Assembly (NCBI GenBank): GCA_028554755.1
Contig: JAPTOF010000002.1
Span: 8,853,001 to 8,917,000 of the forward strand
Source of the DNA: Cordia subcordata
Taxonomy: Eukaryota > Streptophyta > Magnoliopsida > Boraginales > Cordiaceae
Length of the DNA stretch: 64,000 bases
Direction of reading: 5' to 3'
Shown here: in pieces, positions 1 to 12,754 of the stretch
How the letters are laid out: every line of letters begins with the position of its first letter
How positions within the stretch are numbered: position 1 is the first letter of the stretch
Program-made: the position numbers and the translations under genes
The notes under the pieces: model-generated
The model's database searches: none
The model's input: the letters and a program-made list of their open reading frames with translations, nothing else
Told to the model about the DNA's origin: nothing

Positions 1-3000
1 AAAGAAAGGATCTCCTTTTTTTTTTCTTGGCAAAAACGGCGCTGTTTTGCACAGAGTATTGTTTACATTGCATTTTAATGTGTTGGGTAAAACATAAGGG
101 ATGGGATCCACTTGATTGAGGTGTGTCCAATGTTGGTCTAAATCAACAGTAACAATGACCTTGACCCAAGTCAGAAGCAATCCTTACTTTTTTCTTCTTC
201 ATACAAGAGGCTTTCAAAATGACGCCGCTTTGTTGCCAAGACAAGAAAAGAAGAGCTTTGTCGACAACTATCAAGTTCCATACAATTTTTTTTCCACGTT
301 GTGTCTGATGATGGTAGAAGCGATGAGAAGAAGAAAAGGCTGGCTTAGACAGCAGCCAGACACAAAAAAAAAAGTTTTGAAGAACTTTCGAATTTGGAAG
401 CATCTTCAAATGCGTAAGTTGCTATCTACATATGTTTGTATATGTATATGTATATATTTATACAAATGTCCTTGAATTTTGGGTTGGGGATAATGGTCTT
501 CACTTCATAGTTCTGCACAATGCTTATTTGATGATCTGTTGAGAACTGATGGAGTAACAAGAAAATATGAGGGCTTTTTTGTGTTTTTGGCTTTAATTAG
601 TATTTAGTATACTTATTCAATTAATTGCTACTTCCTCTCTAAATTTTGTTGTTGATTTTGGTTCTTTGTTTCTACAATTTGATCAAAAAGCTTTCTTAAT
701 AAGATTTTAATTGCATGTTCGTAATAAGGAATCAATTGCTTCAGTTCGGGGGCAATCGACGTACTACGATTAGCGGGGTGGGAGGGAAATACAGGGAATT
801 GGAGGTAGCATTCTACCGATGTCAAGTCATGGGTTGGTTTCTTCACCCCTTTTTTTAATTTATAATTTCGTAATAAGATTTCTCTTTTCCAGTTTGGCAT
901 TCAAGATAGCATATGATATCCTGATGTTCATAAATCCAGTTTTTTTTTTTTTCAAATTACAAATTTTTGTTGTTCGAATCGACATGCTAGTGGGTTTTGA
1001 TGCATTGTGTTTGAGTGAGCAGTCAAAAATCAAAAGTGAAGTCCAATCAACAATTTCCATATATAAGATTCTCATAATTTTATAGAAGCTTTGAAAATGT
1101 GAAGATTTTTTCAAGAAAGAGTGATATAATTGATGATTTCAAATGAGTCCCGATAAAAAATGGATGCTAAAATACAGTATACTTTTGTATAGTAGATGGA
1201 AGAGCATTAGGTTCTCTAGATAGTTTTAGAAGAAATCAAGTTGTAAGGAAGTAATGGTAGTCACAGCGAACTAGATTAATCATATAGGCAACTAAAAAGA
1301 AACTCCTTTTAACTGGCAAACATAGGAAAATAATTTTATGACCCAAATAACATAGGAAGATAGCATAAGATGTAATAAGCAGAATAAAATAACGTAGTGA
1401 TTGAATTGAAGAGGAATTACATCAGAAGAAACTTCTTCCCAGATACATCTATCCTTAGAGCATCAAATAAGGTGCAAAATTAGGCAGCTGATGGAAACAA
1501 TTATGCCAGATTACCATGAAGAAATATTTGCCAACAACAGCTTTTACAATGACCACCATGGCTATAGAAAAGCAATCTTGCTTTGCTTGAAACAACTACT
1601 CCATCAGTCTCAAATTTGGACATTATTGAAGTTTGATGACATTATTGAAGTTTGAACTTCTTATGTATAAATGAATTATCCTTCTTAGACTCAATAAAAA
1701 TGGCATACCATTTTAGACTTTCTCCACTTTTATCCTCTGACCTTTCAGAAGGAAAAAAGAAAAATAAAAGAAAATTGAAGAAGAGAGTAAAGAACATTAT
1801 TGCTTTTGATTATTATTGATTGTTATGATAGATTTACACAAGATGCAATATAATAAATACCTACAGGTGAGTGATGATGCATCTTCTTTATGTAGAAATA
1901 TCAATCATGGCATTTGGTTTTTGTATGCATGTAATGCTACTACAATGTATAGAATTCATTTTGGCTTTTTTTTTAATGCTACGAATATAGAGGCATTCAT
2001 ACTATGTGTATGTACAACTCCTACACAATTAGATGACCTTGAAATGAAGCATTTGAATATTTGAATATGTTCTCAGTTTTCTTTTTGCTACAAGGATGAT
2101 TTGAGATGACAATCACTTGATTTGATTGCTTCAATATACATATCATTTTATCCAACTTTTGATAGGAATAGCTTTTATATTGACGTAATAGTCAATTGGT
2201 TACCAAGATTGCTATTTCCATTTTCGCCATCTCAATTCTCATTGTTTGACTTAAGCAACCATCTCACATTCAGCTCCAATTTGTTCATTTCTATTTCGAG
2301 TTGAGGGTATTCATAGTTGCATATCCCGTATAATCAGTAAGTGTGTACGAGTGTGGTTTGGATTTGCTTTGCTTGCAATACTAGATGAGCGTCATATATG
2401 TATCAATACAGCTTTGTTATATAATGATTTTATAAGGCTATTAATTAAAGCTACTCGTAGTGCACCCATACCATTGTCTTTCCATCAAGTCAAATAATCA
2501 TGGCCTTTTTCTGTCTAAAGAATATAGATTTTATCAGGTCTAAAATGATTCATAGGCACAAGTCGAACACCACGTAGGGTCACAAGGGCATGACCGCGCA
2601 ACACTAGTTTTACTTAGTTGTCGTATATCTAAACTTCTGGTTTATTGACCTAAATCTTTCTCCTCAGTTATACTGTTTGTTAATGAATGATTTTCTTGGT
2701 CAAGGAGTTAGGGCCTACTTGAATTGGATTTTTTTTTCCTAAAAAAAATTTATTAAATTTGTAATAACTATTTAATTTAGCATCCAAAAAAAACAAAAAT
2801 TTGAAGAAAAAAAACTCAAATACAACTTTTTTTTCAAAGCCTAAATTTTCAGCTTTAAAAAAAAACTATTTTTTTAAAAGCTATTAAGAAAAATAATTTT
2901 TTAAAAAGCTAATCCAAACAGACACTTAGTTTCGTAGAGTTTGATGTGGGTAATAAAAATAGTTTAGTCAACTTTAAAGGGAAAAAATAATCAAGTACAC

Positions 3001-3286
3001 TTGCCTTGATTTATGAGACCTCAACCAAATCAAATATATGGTTTTAAGAGTGAGCAAACGTGGAGGACTAACTAGAAATCTACTTGGCGGGATAATCAAA
3101 TGATTGGATATTAAGTGATAAACCTTGAAATTAAGCTTAAAAGCTTCATTAAGGAAACATATTCATCATCTACTATCATTACAGCAAGCAAAAGCCTCTA
3201 AACAGTTAAAATTTGTGATTGAAAAACAATAACAATAACTGTGTAGTAAAACATTGAGTTTAAATACTTGAAGCAAAGAAATGCTT
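1..3286. other. Intergenic region downstream of ASB, no gene recognised
   Basis: AT-rich sequence with only short open frames that resemble no protein family I know. A frame of 119 codons at 116-475 has no recognisable domain. It could be part of an untranslated exon of a gene further left, but nothing supports that. The only structured element I see is the small inverted-repeat element near 2709-2930, listed separately. Confidence 0.5.
2709..2930. mobile_element. Small hAT-type MITE-like inverted-repeat element
   Basis: The left end reads GGGCCTACTTGAATTGGATT and the right end reads GCTAATCCAAACAGACAC, which are imperfect inverted repeats around a T/A-rich core. Several elements with ends of this GGGCCTGTTTGG type occur in the window. 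There is no coding capacity. The exact ends and target-site duplication were not resolved. Confidence 0.5.
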
Positions 3287-6200
3287 TTACTTCTGAGATT
3301 CAGCTTCCTTTCTTTCGATCAACTTGATAAAATTACGAACGATCGTTTTGCCTTCAGTTGTTATGATGCTCTCAGGATGAAACTGTACCCCCTGCATTTC
3401 CAGATAATAAACAATTTTAAGAATGCATTTGTCACAAAAGAACACTAGGTAAGAAGGCGATCACCCAAGCAATTGATTCTAGTTCACGGGCCACTTTTGG
3501 TCTTTTTCTTAGTTCAGAAAGCCAAAGAGGGAACGAAAAGAAGCCGTGTCTCAACAAGGATATTCCAAAAGATAGACCAAATAGCTCATGCATTACATTC
3601 TTTGAGGAAAACAAAATAATTTAGTTCTATAACCGTTCAACTTAATTTCTCACATTACTCGTTATCATTATAATTTTGCCATCTCACACCCCATCTAGCA
3701 TATCCCACACCCTATCTATCGTATCCCTCTTACACTCGCAAGTAGATATACCATGCAACACAGACAGCCATCTGCTTAAGCCAGAAAGTTTTTGTGGCAT
3801 CATCTTTAAAAACTAGATTATTTTTCAGACCCGCATTGCTTAATAGAACTAATGGGAACAAATGGCAATGGCATTTACCTGTAAGTGTCTATATTTTTTG
3901 TGGCGAGCAGCCATTACCAAACCATCTTCAGTCCATGCTGTTATCTCGAGTGAATCATGTGGGAAGCTTTCCTTCTCGATGACAAGACTGTGGTATCTAC
4001 CAGCAGTAAAAGGGCTGGAACATATATAATAAAAAAAAAATATCAGGATCCAGTAAGGCATGTAATCGTAATAACAAAATACAGAAAATTAGTTCTTTCT
4101 CTCCCTCTCTCTCTCACTCTCACTCTTGGTCTCGCTCTCGCTTGCCCCAAGAGATCCTATGTTGTGCCACATTTTACTGTAGGTATCGTTCTTCCGTTGA
4201 AACTCAACCAAACATAAATGGATGCTGACAACACTACAATGAGCAGTCAACCTCTAGCGACACATGTTGGGTTTAAAACCTCAAATTTTATAAACATTAT
4301 ACTACTGCCACTTATGATTTTCCTCCTATTCAGAGGGATGAATGACAAAAAGGTTTCATCATGATGGAGAGAGAGAGAGAGAAATATACAGATCTAAGTT
4401 AAAATGGTATATGTGGAAGAAAATCTAGGGAACAAATACAAGTATCACAAATTTGCCGCAGAGGCATCGTTGTTAAGAAAATGTAGTACATACAAGATGG
4501 GAATGTTATACAATTCTACTTCCTCTAACATTTCCCCAGATATTCCAATTACCTTGCTTCAAAACAAATAATTTAGATAATTCAAAAGACAAATGCAAAA
4601 CCAGGAAAAGTTTGAATCATGAGAGAAAAGACAGCTTCTCTTGCATCTGGTAAGCATGTGCCATATGCTATTTTATGAGACAGATACTTGAATTTTGGCG
4701 ATTGAACTTTTTTGCAATAGAAACATTGACTGATGTGTAAACCGGACAGTGGTCATAATTAACTATCCAATAGTAATTTAATAAAAAGATATGAAATATA
4801 TTAGTAGCAATCTGAAGCAAACACAAAATAAGAATTTTATAAATTAAATGCTTATTTCTTTACTTCCAATAACACTTACTTTGATAAGCCGGCAAACAAG
4901 CCATCTTCCCCACCCTCATTATAATACACAAGAGACTTTTTCCCGTGCATCACGCCGTAAGGAGAACGCACTATTTTTCCTGCACAATAATAGCTCAAAG
5001 AACAAAAATTTTAAGCAAAACTAATCCAGCGGTCCTTCAACATAAAACAAGGGAGGAACAAAATCTAGAGCACATTTTATGCAGAATTCAAGCACAACAA
5101 GAAAGAAAATACTCTAATTTATATGAACAACTTCTGGAGTCAATTTTATTAGTAGTAGATAGAAATCATGTGTAACTTTGTTTCCAACAAGCCACTAGAT
5201 TAGTTGGTTAATCTTTGGTATACTTTTGGGTGTCAAGAACTTGGGCTATTGTATCATTTATAGGAAATATAAAAAAATCTGATGGTGGGGCAATAGTCAA
5301 CAATTTATTGTTATTAAAATCTAAGGAGGCATTCAGGATTATGACATACGAGAGTTGCTTCCTAAGCGTAATAAGTTTTTTAAAAAATTGAAACCATGTA
5401 TCTCATTAGGCCTGGAGTATTACATGTGCTGCTGCTTCAATTGTGGCTTCTCAATTGCCAAAAAAGAAATGAGCAGATAACTCATCTGTTGACAGTCGCA
5501 ATGGCTCTAAGAAAGATGTAGATCCCATTTCAGATCGTTTTTAAGACAGCTAGTGAGTATGACACGTTGGATTCTGCAAAACTCTGGGGCTCTTGTGAAG
5601 CCAAAGGATGATACCCTGCACTTAGTTCTTTTAGAGAGGCTTTGCTCCCCTTGATTCAAATAGTAAGCGGGACGCTATTTCTGTTCTGACACTTGGATTA
5701 GGATTATCATAAGAAGATTCTGGAAATCTTTAGGGCAAAACAAAGAGTTAATTACGAGAACTTTAGGGAGTAATAAAGTGAATATCAACAAGAAAAAGGT
5801 GAACTCCTGATTTGAAACAAAAGCAAGGACATGTCATTTTTGTGGTAAGGCACCAAAAAATACCCATGTTTTAAGAAATGTGACAAAAGAAGATTGAAAT
5901 GATCAATTGCAGAACATCATGTCTAGTGTAATAAGGTAGCATATATGCACTTAATAAAAGCTCACCTCCGAAGGCCTCCCCAATGCACTGAAGTCCCATG
6001 CACACTCCAAACAATGGTAAAGTTGGTCCTAGCTCTAACACGGTTTGCAACGATATTCCAGAATCTTGAGGTGTACCTGTTCTCAAGCCAAAAAGTTTGA
6101 AATCAACAAAAAGTGCGTTGGGATTTCAAAACTATGTGGCAGAAAGATAATTCTGACAAGAATAAACAAAAAGAATCCACTAAAATAGTCAATAACAACC

Positions 6201-7588
6201 TGGTCCAGGTGATATCAAAATTCCTCTTGGATTTTTCCTACAAAAGTATCATAACAAGAAAATCACATTTATTATGCTCCTGCTGGTAAAAAATAATGAG
6301 AGTAAGATTATGGTAGAGCAGTTTTTACATAGAAACAGAGCAAGCAAGCACAACACGGAAAGCCAAACATGTTCAGATAGTACATTTTTGCAGGAAAAAA
6401 AAAATTGCACCTTGCTCTTGTATGATCAATTAATCGAAAGAATTAGAAAAGTTTCGTGGCAGGACACTTTTCTCATAGGAACAGAGCCACCTCAGAGACA
6501 GAAAAACTTATCAACAGATTCTCTATCCTCTCTTCTTTCCCTTTCATTAGTCTATGTCATAAGGAAAACAAGATGGCTAGAAATCCTCTATTTTCTCAAC
6601 CTATTATTTTATTCAGGTTGCTAACTCAATGGTAGAGTACTCGGCTTTTAAGTGCAGCTAGGATCTTTTACACAAAGCAAGCACAACGCACAAGGTGGGC
6701 ACATCCAGATAGTAACATTGCACAGAAAGGAAAAAACAAATAAAAAAAAGACACAAAACAAAAACAAAAAACAAAAAAATTGCAGCTTGCTCTTGTATGA
6801 CCAAATATCAATCAATCAAAAGAATTAAAAAATTATTGTGGTGGGATAGTTTTCTCATAGGAACAGAGCAAGGAGCACAATGCAGAAGGCGGGATGCATT
6901 TGAGGTTGTACATTGCGCTGCAAAAGTTGTGCCCCACCCTTGCCATCATTAATTTCTTAATTAAAAATATCCAAATGGCATTCTTGTTAAATCGCAGCTA
7001 TCCCATTAAGTTATTAGTGCAAAGTACACCAAGCCATGCACGTTTTACCACCATCAAAATGCATCAAACATGGTACACAGCGCTCAAATAGTTGTACCAA
7101 TTGCAAATAACCAAAAAAAAAAGAAAAAAAAATTAATAATAATCTTACTTCTTCAATTCGTCGACGGAAAGCTCGTCATTTCGGTACACCTCAAAGTTGC
7201 ATCCGAGCTCCCCCATATACTTCACATTTAAATAATGATAATTACCAAAAAAAGAACCATAAAAATAAAAAAATTAATAATAATAATATTAAAAAATAAA
7301 AGAGCTTACTTGGCAAAGATTGTAAGTGAAGCTGTCGTAATTATCGATAACGATGATGGGATGGTGAGTTTTAGGGGGAGAGTTCTCGGTGGAGGACACG
7401 GATATGGGGAAGGTTGCGAGAGGTGTTTGAGGAAATGCATCAGTGAAACGCTTGTTATCTTTTCTGTTGGTGGTGCTGAAGAATTGTTTTGATAGATTAA
7501 GAATCCTGATCGGCGGCGGAATGCCGCGGCGGTGGTGGTGCTTGTGGTGGTGGAGCTTAATCGACGGCGGAGCTGAAAGGCACGCCAT
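3287..7588 (-). CDS. ASB1: Anthranilate synthase beta subunit, plastid (complete, 7 exons)
   Basis: Glutamine amidotransferase subunit that releases ammonia from glutamine for the alpha subunit to convert chorismate to anthranilate, the first committed step of tryptophan synthesis. The exons on the minus strand, all with GT-AG borders in phase, are 7588-7310, 7219-7149, 6237-6200, 6076-5966, 4979-4880, 4014-3879 and 3391-3287. They total 840 bp, giving 279 residues, close to the length I recall for the Arabidopsis protein. The first ~75 residues are rich in Ser, Pro and His and look like a chloroplast transit peptide. The class I amidotransferase domain starts at VIDNYDSF (80-87), continues through SPGPGTPQDSG, and has the nucleophile Cys155 in FGVCMG and the catalytic pair His250 and Glu252 in FHPES. 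No disruption is visible, so the gene looks functional. Start chosen because it is the first ATG before the transit-like segment. Confidence 0.95.
6274..6868. repeat. Degenerate direct repeat inside ASB intron 2
   Basis: Two stretches of about 85 bp, near 6404-6486 and 6780-6868, share CTTGCTCTTGTATGA, then GAAAAGAATTA-like sequence, and end in TTTTCTCATAGGAACAGAG. The repeat spacing is about 380 bp. Related AGCAAGCACAAC motifs occur at 6340 and 6677. The block lies wholly inside the intron between exons 2 and 3. Confidence 0.6.
6614..6672 (+). other. Chloroplast trnK-UUU-like fragment (nuclear plastid DNA) in ASB intron
   Basis: GGTTGCTAACTCAATGG, then GTAGAGTACTCGGCTTTTAA, then GTGCAGCTAGGATCTTTTAC closely match my memory of the 5' exon and start of the group II intron of plastid tRNA-Lys(UUU). 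Only the 5' half of the tRNA is present, so no functional tRNA is expected. The sequence sits inside the ASB intron in antisense relative to that gene. Confidence 0.6.
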
Positions 7589-8330
7589 GTACGACTTCGT
7601 CAGGTGGTGGCTTTTGGGGGACGTGAAGGTGGCGCGTTGGTGTTTTGGCCTTTTGGGGGGGACCCGAGGGCGGGGTGTTGTGGGGTTAAGAAAATAAGTT
7701 AAAAATACTCTAATTTTGAATTAACAAACGTTTTTTTTTTTTGGTAAAAATTAAAAAACGCATCTGCCAAAAAGAGAAAAAAAAAATTAAGAGACTGCAG
7801 TCATTGTGGCACGTCAAACAAAGGAAGGAAATAGCGGGGCTGATGTGGTAACCGAAATTCGTGTCTTCAAGATTGCTAAATCCAAGTGTCTTTATTTAAA
7901 TTGACTTTATGTGGAGACACATACTTGAAGGACTTACCACTTTAAGCTTGGATTTTTAACTAGAGTTAACGCGATAATTTTTTAAAAGCGTTATCTTCAG
8001 TGCTTAAATTGTTCCCTTGATCTCTTGAGTAGTTTTCACATTCAAAGGAAGAAAGAAAAGCTCTAACTGATACGATAACTTGAAATTGTGCTTTTAAAAT
8101 TTGAAACCTTGTATAAAGATAGGGACCTAAGGACCTACTACATTAAGCCTGAACTTTTAACGAGAACTAACGCGGTGACTTTGAAATCTTATATATTTCT
8201 TTTTTTGAAATTGTATATTTAATATTTAAATTCAAATTGTTCTTTTGCTGTTTTGAGTAGTATTTGGAGAAAATCTATGCTGTTAGTCGATTTTTTTTTC
8301 TTTTCTTTTAGGATTTTTTTATTGACGGAC
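7589..8330. other. Upstream region of ASB, no further gene
   Basis: This stretch should hold the ASB promoter on the minus strand, but I see no convincing TATA box. A weak direct repeat is visible: ACTTTAAGCTTGGATTTTTAAC near 7940 compares with CATTAAGCCTGAACTTTTAAC near 8140, each followed by AACGCG. Confidence 0.4.
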
Positions 8331-9288
8331 GCCTTGTGTTATAGTGAAACTACGACACTGGTCCTTGTGTTCTCAAAACTTCTACTTATTCCCTTATATT
8401 TTTTTAGAACTTGCAAACACACCCCAACTATTATTTTTTTGTTACATCATTAACAGATTTTGTAAAATGTCTATTTTGTCATTATCATATTTTAAGAAAA
8501 GTCCATTTTGCCCTTATTTTATTTTAAAAAGTATATAAAAATAAAAAATGAAAAAAGAATAAGAAATATCATCTTCTTCATCAGGCAAAAACACCCCACC
8601 CCCGCCGCCGTGACCCCCACCCCTTGCCACCACCCTACCCCTACCATTGCTGCCACCCTCACCATCATCTCTCCTTTTTTTGCTTTTTTTATCCAAAGAA
8701 AGATTCAATGTTTTTATTTAAAATATGATAAATCAATTAAAAAAAATGTAGGGAGTATAGAATAGAGAAGAAGATAATTCTTGTCGGTGGTGGAAGACAT
8801 GATGGTGGTGATGCAGGTTGCTGGTCGAGGTGGGTGTGGTGATTTTAATTTTTTTTTTAAATATGATGAATCAACTAGAATAGAAAAATAAATGCACGGG
8901 GTATAGATTGGACAAGAAAATGTTTCTCGTTGTGCTTTGACGGTGCAGGGCGTGGTGGTGGTGGTGGGGACTGCTGGTGAGGGTGGAGGGGGGTGGTGGT
9001 GATAGGGCTGTTGTTGGGGATGGAATGGTGATTTTAACTTCTTTTTTTTTTTTGAGAAATATGATTTATCAATTAAAAGAAATGAATGCAAGGGGTACAT
9101 GTGTAATTAATGGCAAAAAACAAAGCCTACTCTCATTTTTGGAGCGTGTAGCATACTTCTCGTTAAAATGGATGAAAAATTTGACAGAAGGGGTATTCAT
9201 GCAAGTTTTGAAAAAATACAAAGAGATAAGTAAAGAGTTTTAAGAACACAGGGACCAGCGATGTATTTTCACTATAACACAGGAGGTC
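8331..9288. mobile_element. Fold-back element with ~90-bp terminal inverted repeats
   Basis: The left arm (GCCTTGTGTTATAGTGAAAC, then GGTCCTTGTGTTCT, then CTTATTCCCTTATA) is mirrored at 9200-9288. Read on the minus strand, that arm gives CCTGTGTTATAGTGAAAATA, then GGTCCCTGTGTTCT. Nearly the whole unit is an imperfect inverted repeat, with a CCA/CCG-rich left core (8590-8660) facing a GTGGTGG-rich right core (8780-9005). No transposase is encoded. A second element of similar plan lies at about 47251-48070. Confidence 0.65.
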
Positions 9289-11468
9289 TTTTAGCAAAAA
9301 ACCTTCTATTTTAACATACCTTTATTATTTTAAATATCATTAAGTTTTTTTATTAAAAAGGTCTAAAATGTCTTGAATACCCATAAAAAGATTACTTAAA
9401 TGTGTATATGTCCTTGTGCGTATATGTATTTATCTATATATTTTCATAGAGACATTATATTAACTTTTTAATTTTGTGCAAAAATTTTAAATGTTATTGA
9501 TGATGTTAATGATTATCAATAAAATTTTCTCCACTCGCACTTGAATAGGTCAACCTAAACAAACTTGCAAAACAAATAAAAAGCTAATCGTGCAAATTAG
9601 GGGATACCGGTAGTTTCCACTAAAGGAACCCTCATACTTTAAGTCAATAACCAAGTTGGTTTGGCTAAGCGAAGAAACTGAGTATATAATAATGCTTCTG
9701 AGAGAAGCATTCCTTGATTTATCTAGGCATCGAGTGTTTATAAATCGTTAAAGGGTGGAATTTAGATGATATTAGTCTCTAATGTTGGTTATTTAATGGC
9801 GACTGAGGTGTCTAAGTCCTACTCAGGTAATGGCGTAGCACGTTGCTTGGAGCGAATCTTTTAGCCGGTTAAAGTATATTTCGGAGTCCTTTGACCCGAC
9901 TCCAGCAAAATTGGAGATGCTTGAGACAAGACCCTAGGCTAGGATAACTAGCACTCCCTTGGAGTTTAGTGTATATTGACCCAAAAACACTTAGGTCAAG
10001 TTGAATGTACTTCATATATATTAAGGAAAAAAGTTTAACAAAATGAACAAATTTGATTAGCTTTGACAAATATTGAAGGCTATGTTGAATCTTTCGAAAC
10101 AATATCAACATCGATTGACCTCAATCAAGCTCAAACAAAGAACAATTTTTTGCTCAGGTGCAAAAATTGTATGAGAAAGAATATATTTTAAAAAATTATG
10201 TAAACGTATTTATTATTTTTCTTTTTGTAAAACTCAATTGAAACATCAATTTAATATTTTATATATGCATACTATTGTATAAAACATACCCTGTTAATTG
10301 CTATGTTGACACGTGTTGCTGCTAACATTTTGAAATGTGTTCCTGTTATACCATTTACATGTAAAAACTGGAGTTTTCAAATACTACCCTTATAATATGA
10401 CTTTTATACACACACTCCATTGGGCCTATATTGATGGGCATTTTACTTTAGGAAATTAATGGTCCATTAAATGAACAAACCAATTATACATAAAAACAGT
10501 TCAAGATTTTACAACTCATTATTAATTATAATTGTTAAATTAGAAAGTCAACCCATTATGAAATGAAAGGTAGGAGTATTATTTTGCTCTGCACGCGTTT
10601 GTTAATAAAAGGCACATACTATTTTGCCCACTTTATTTTTCAACGTGCAAGATTAGCTCCTTTCTTTTTTAACATCAAACACGATGCAGAAACCCAATTT
10701 TATGACCCTATATTAGACAACCCAGAATATTCTTTCCATTTTCATTTTTCCAATTACATCGTCGAATAATTTTATCCATTTATTTTGCTATCAATCCTTT
10801 TTACATAAATTCAGGCCTTCTATATTTGGTTTCCAAAATTACGATAATGAAATTATATGAATAATTCAATTCTAACAATAAGAACCAAATAAAATTATAT
10901 TTTGTCTAAAAAATTCCATTTGTATAATGGTTTTGACCATTTAAATTTAAGTTGTTATTTTGCTTCCCTAATATTAAGACCGCAGAAAAATTCATTCCAA
11001 AACAATTAGTTGGTATTTTCGGTAAGATTAAGTTAATAAAATTTTATTTGATATATATAATCAATTGTCTAATATTCTGTTTCCAAAATTATATCATTAT
11101 ATTACTCTCATATCTATAATGTATATTTTAGGCATCTTCGCAATCATGGCAAAAATTTGTGATAGTGGGTTAATTTGCTTCAACTTTTGTGTATATACAA
11201 ACTAAGTCCATTTTGTAGTTCTACCACTTTGGTTTCAAGAAGTTTTTCCCAAGTTGAGACGTACGTCTTTGAACTTAATCATTTTTTATTGATTCAATAT
11301 TTATTTTTTAAATTATAAAAACTTGCTTTTAATTATAACAATCTGCAATATGTTTCTTTATATACATATTCTTATTTATGTGATAATATCATGTAGTTGT
11401 TCATTGTTCCAATTTTATAATTGCAAAGTTTTCAATATGTTTATTATAATAAGCTTAAATTAATTTTC

Positions 11469-11501
<33 letters not shown>

Positions 11502-12754
11502 GATAATTTCATTGTCAATTTCACTTTATTGTATAAGGTTACTCGCTTAATGGTATAAATGAGTAATAAATAGGGTAAAAGAAAATATTCATTTTCATAT
11601 TTTCCTCTTGACCCAAAATGTCACTAAAGTGTGCCCTTGCAAATTATAACATGTTCATTAATTGGGCCCAACCATATACTTGTTGGAAATCTTATATTTG
11701 ATTTCCTTTCTTATATTTCTATTTTTCATATACTATCTTTTGAAGGTCTTTTATCTTACTTGATAATGTATCGTATGGTGAACATAAAAATAGAAATGTG
11801 TTTAGAGCACTAAATGGGGTTCAATTATTTTGTTTATAATTTTTTATTGTTTTTTTCGTAAGAAAAATATTAAATTAAATATATTTTTCCCTCTGGTTTG
11901 GACGACTGTTTTTTATGAGAAATCGTATGCGACATATTAAAGTCATTTTATTAATTTGATGATACGTTTCAAGGGCTACAAGCAACAAAAGTCTGAAATT
12001 TTTAATTCATGATGATGAAGGTACCCCTCAAATAAAACTGAAAATGTTGTATTTCAAGAAATTTTTCAGAATTTGAATTAAATTTTGTTGCTTTCCTTCA
12101 TTTACATTACTTCATTCTTTTATAACATCTTTCAATAAATAATACACTGTATTATTTGTTTTAAGTGTTTAGATGGTTAAAAAACTAAATGATTCTAATA
12201 TATATCTTACTTATGGAATATCCCGTGCAATTGCACGGAATATTCTATATATAGGTACAAAGATTTAATTTTTTATCCATGTAAATGTTTCAAACAAATT
12301 ATATGAACTAAATTTAATAGATTAAATAATAAGAATACACATTAGGTTAATAATATAATATTGTATTGGGAAAAAAAATAAGACCTACCTAATAAAAAGA
12401 TTTGCAATCATACGGTGGAAAAAGCCTATTGTTACAAATAGCTGAACAGTATTAAAACCAACTTTTTCATATGACCTACAATAACTTGTTATATTTTACC
12501 AAAGTAAATATAAATTAATTATGTTACTATGCTTTAAATACCATATAATGATTAGATTGTAATATATATGATAACATTTTAAGTAGTCAAGTTCATATAT
12601 ATTTGTCAATTGGCAAAATTACTTTTGGGGTCTAAAATTAAATTATAGATTAGAAAATGATTTTGAAAAATCTTTCATTTTTACATATTCTTCTTAAAAC
12701 AGAAGGAAGGCTTGACTCCATTTTCTAAAATTATATTTAATCTATACTTTTATA
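9289..12754. other. Intergenic, AT-rich, no gene recognised
   Basis: Short frames only. A sequence near 10272-10330 matches one end of the MITE at 12755-13302 and is probably one end of a related, older element. An (AT)n tract lies at 11474-11501. A near-perfect palindrome CCGTGCAATTGCACGG lies at 12223-12238 within a longer GGAATAT...AATATTC symmetry and resembles the hairpin found at some Helitron 3' ends. Confidence 0.4.
11474..11501. repeat. (AT)n microsatellite
   Basis: Uninterrupted alternating A and T of about 28 bp in AT-rich intergenic sequence. Confidence 0.9.

Noticed and set aside
116..475. 119-codon open frame near the left edge
   Set aside because: No recognisable domain, overlaps another frame on the opposite strand, and has no splice or promoter context.
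7443..7697. Gly/Trp-rich frame on the plus strand
   Set aside because: Antisense shadow of ASB exon 1 and its upstream G-rich sequence.
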